Shown piece after piece: positions 13,937 through 14,635 of a stretch of DNA of 14,635 nt. The notes under the pieces were generated by a model, which saw nothing but the letters and a program-made list of their open reading frames with translations, searched no databases and was not told where the DNA came from. The stretch is from JBKQWK01 sp052139595. GTDB lineage: Bacteria; Actinomycetota; Thermoleophilia; UBA2241. How positions within the stretch are numbered: the stretch's first letter is position 1; every line of letters starts with the position of its first letter. The DNA lies in NCBI GenBank assembly GCA_052139595.1, contig JBKQWK010000139.1, positions 1 through 14,635 of the forward strand. The letters are read 5' to 3'. The position numbers were made by a program, and so were the translations under genes.

Positions 13937-14635
13937 AGAAGCGCCACAGTTGCTCGGCGACCAGCTCGTCGAGCGGTTGACCCGAGTCAGCCTCAGCCTC
14001 AGCACCGCGCACCGCAACCATTGCATCGAAGAGCACGTTACCCATGGCGGCGCGCAGCACGGCTGAGCTGGCCAGTGCCTCCGCCGCCTCGCCCAGGCTC
14101 GCTGGCAGTTGCTTGATGCCCGCCGCCGCACGCTCCCCAGGGCTCATGGCGTGGGGGTCGGCAGCGACGGGCGGGGGCAGATGCAAACCCTGCCGTAAAC
14201 CGTGCAGACCGGCGGCGATGACGGCACCGACCACAAGGTACGGATGACCGCTACCGTCGACGGCTTTGAACTCCATGTTGGCCGTTCGCCCCCGCGTGTG
14301 AGTCGCACCTTGAATGAACCGCAATGCCGCCTCGCGATTCTCCTGTCCCCAACATGCGTAAGCACCTGACCAATGTTGCGGTTTCAAGCGCTCGTAAGAG
14401 GGCGTGGTTGCACATGCCAAGGCGGTGAGCGCGGGCAACTCGGCCAGCACGCCGGCAAGAAATGACTCGCCCTCGGCGGTCAGGTCAGCCACGCCGCCGC
14501 CGCCGGCAAACAGGTTTTCGCCCGCCTCGTTCCAAAGGCTGAAGTGCAGGTGACAGCCGTTACCCAAACCGCTGGGGATGACGACGGGCGAAAACGAGCA
14601 GCGATAGCCGTGGCGAGCAGCGACCGTGCGGGCAG
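13935..14635 (-). CDS. glutamine synthetase-like ligase, C-terminal part (cut by window edge)
   Basis: 232 residues are visible, and the frame stays open to the window edge, so the gene begins beyond it; the TTG at 14567 is not the start. Recognisable glutamine synthetase blocks in order: GNGCHLHFSLW (equivalent of GSGMHxHxSL, with the HxH at the active site), ENLFAG, TTPSYERLKPQHW with the conserved Arg of the glutamate site, CWGQENREAALRFI, and NMEFKAVDGSGHPYLVVGAVIAAGL (equivalent of E-x-R...ANPYL). Glu is kept, but Arg359 of E. coli GlnA reads Lys here, and ANPYL reads GHPYL. These changes and the neighbourhood point to a gamma-glutamyl-amide ligase (PuuA/IpuC/FluG-like) rather than housekeeping GlnA. 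It catalyses ATP-dependent joining of glutamate to ammonia or an amine. It is first in view of the operon and ends 11 bases before the amidohydrolase. Confidence 0.9.
   Translation of the reverse strand, partial: ARTVAARHGYRCSFSPVVIPSGLGNGCHLHFSLWNEAGENLFAGGGGVADLTAEGESFLAGVLAELPALTALACATTPSYERLKPQHWSGAYACWGQENREAALRFIQGATHTRGRTANMEFKAVDGSGHPYLVVGAVIAAGLHGLRQGLHLPPPVAADPHAMSPGERAAAGIKQLPASLGEAAEALASSAVLRAAMGNVLFDAMVAVRGAEAEADSGQPLDELVAEQLWRF

Overview
The window is about 14.6 kb of high-GC bacterial chromosome. Several things suggest an actinobacterial-type genome: GC-rich codon use, GTG starts, FtsH with a Lys/Arg- then Ala/Pro-rich tail, a conserved actinobacterial-type polytopic membrane protein (the gene starting at 208), and a DUF2252 protein. 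A Thermoleophilia-like lineage would fit, but that is a guess from family resemblance. I see no rRNA, tRNA, CRISPR array, insertion sequence or phage gene. It reads as ordinary chromosome plus one catabolic-looking operon.

Left part (1-4773): the tail of a possible upstream gene, a polytopic membrane protein, an SDR oxidoreductase, a convergent DUF2252 protein, and, divergent from the latter, a metallo-beta-lactamase-fold hydrolase followed by a 98-residue membrane protein.

Middle (4800-9365), all on the minus strand and read right to left: ftsH (membrane AAA+ zinc protease), a signal peptidase I gene whose reading frame is broken at least twice and probably three times, a histidine-phosphatase/phosphoglycerate-mutase-like protein, and an ornithine cyclodeaminase/mu-crystallin-family oxidoreductase. 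FtsH and signal peptidase I are both envelope proteolysis factors. The last two genes have their own ribosome binding sites and may be independent.

A spacer of about 530 bases (9366-9895) upstream of ftsH holds a dyad and, at its far end, a strong 14-bp hairpin, but no convincing gene.

Right part (9896-14635), all on the minus strand: glutamine-synthetase-like ligase (cut by the window edge), FluG-type amidohydrolase, M20 glutamate-carboxypeptidase-like metallopeptidase, and APC-family permease, ending in the hairpin. The first three genes are tightly packed (11-base gap, then a 14-base overlap). The amidohydrolase and ligase correspond to the two halves of the fungal/plant FluG/NodGS fusion protein, here as separate adjacent genes. 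The likely theme is uptake of an amine or amino-acid derivative by the permease, ATP-dependent gamma-glutamylation by the ligase, and processing by the two metal hydrolases. The substrate is not visible from sequence. This operon is the best candidate in the window for an undescribed pathway.
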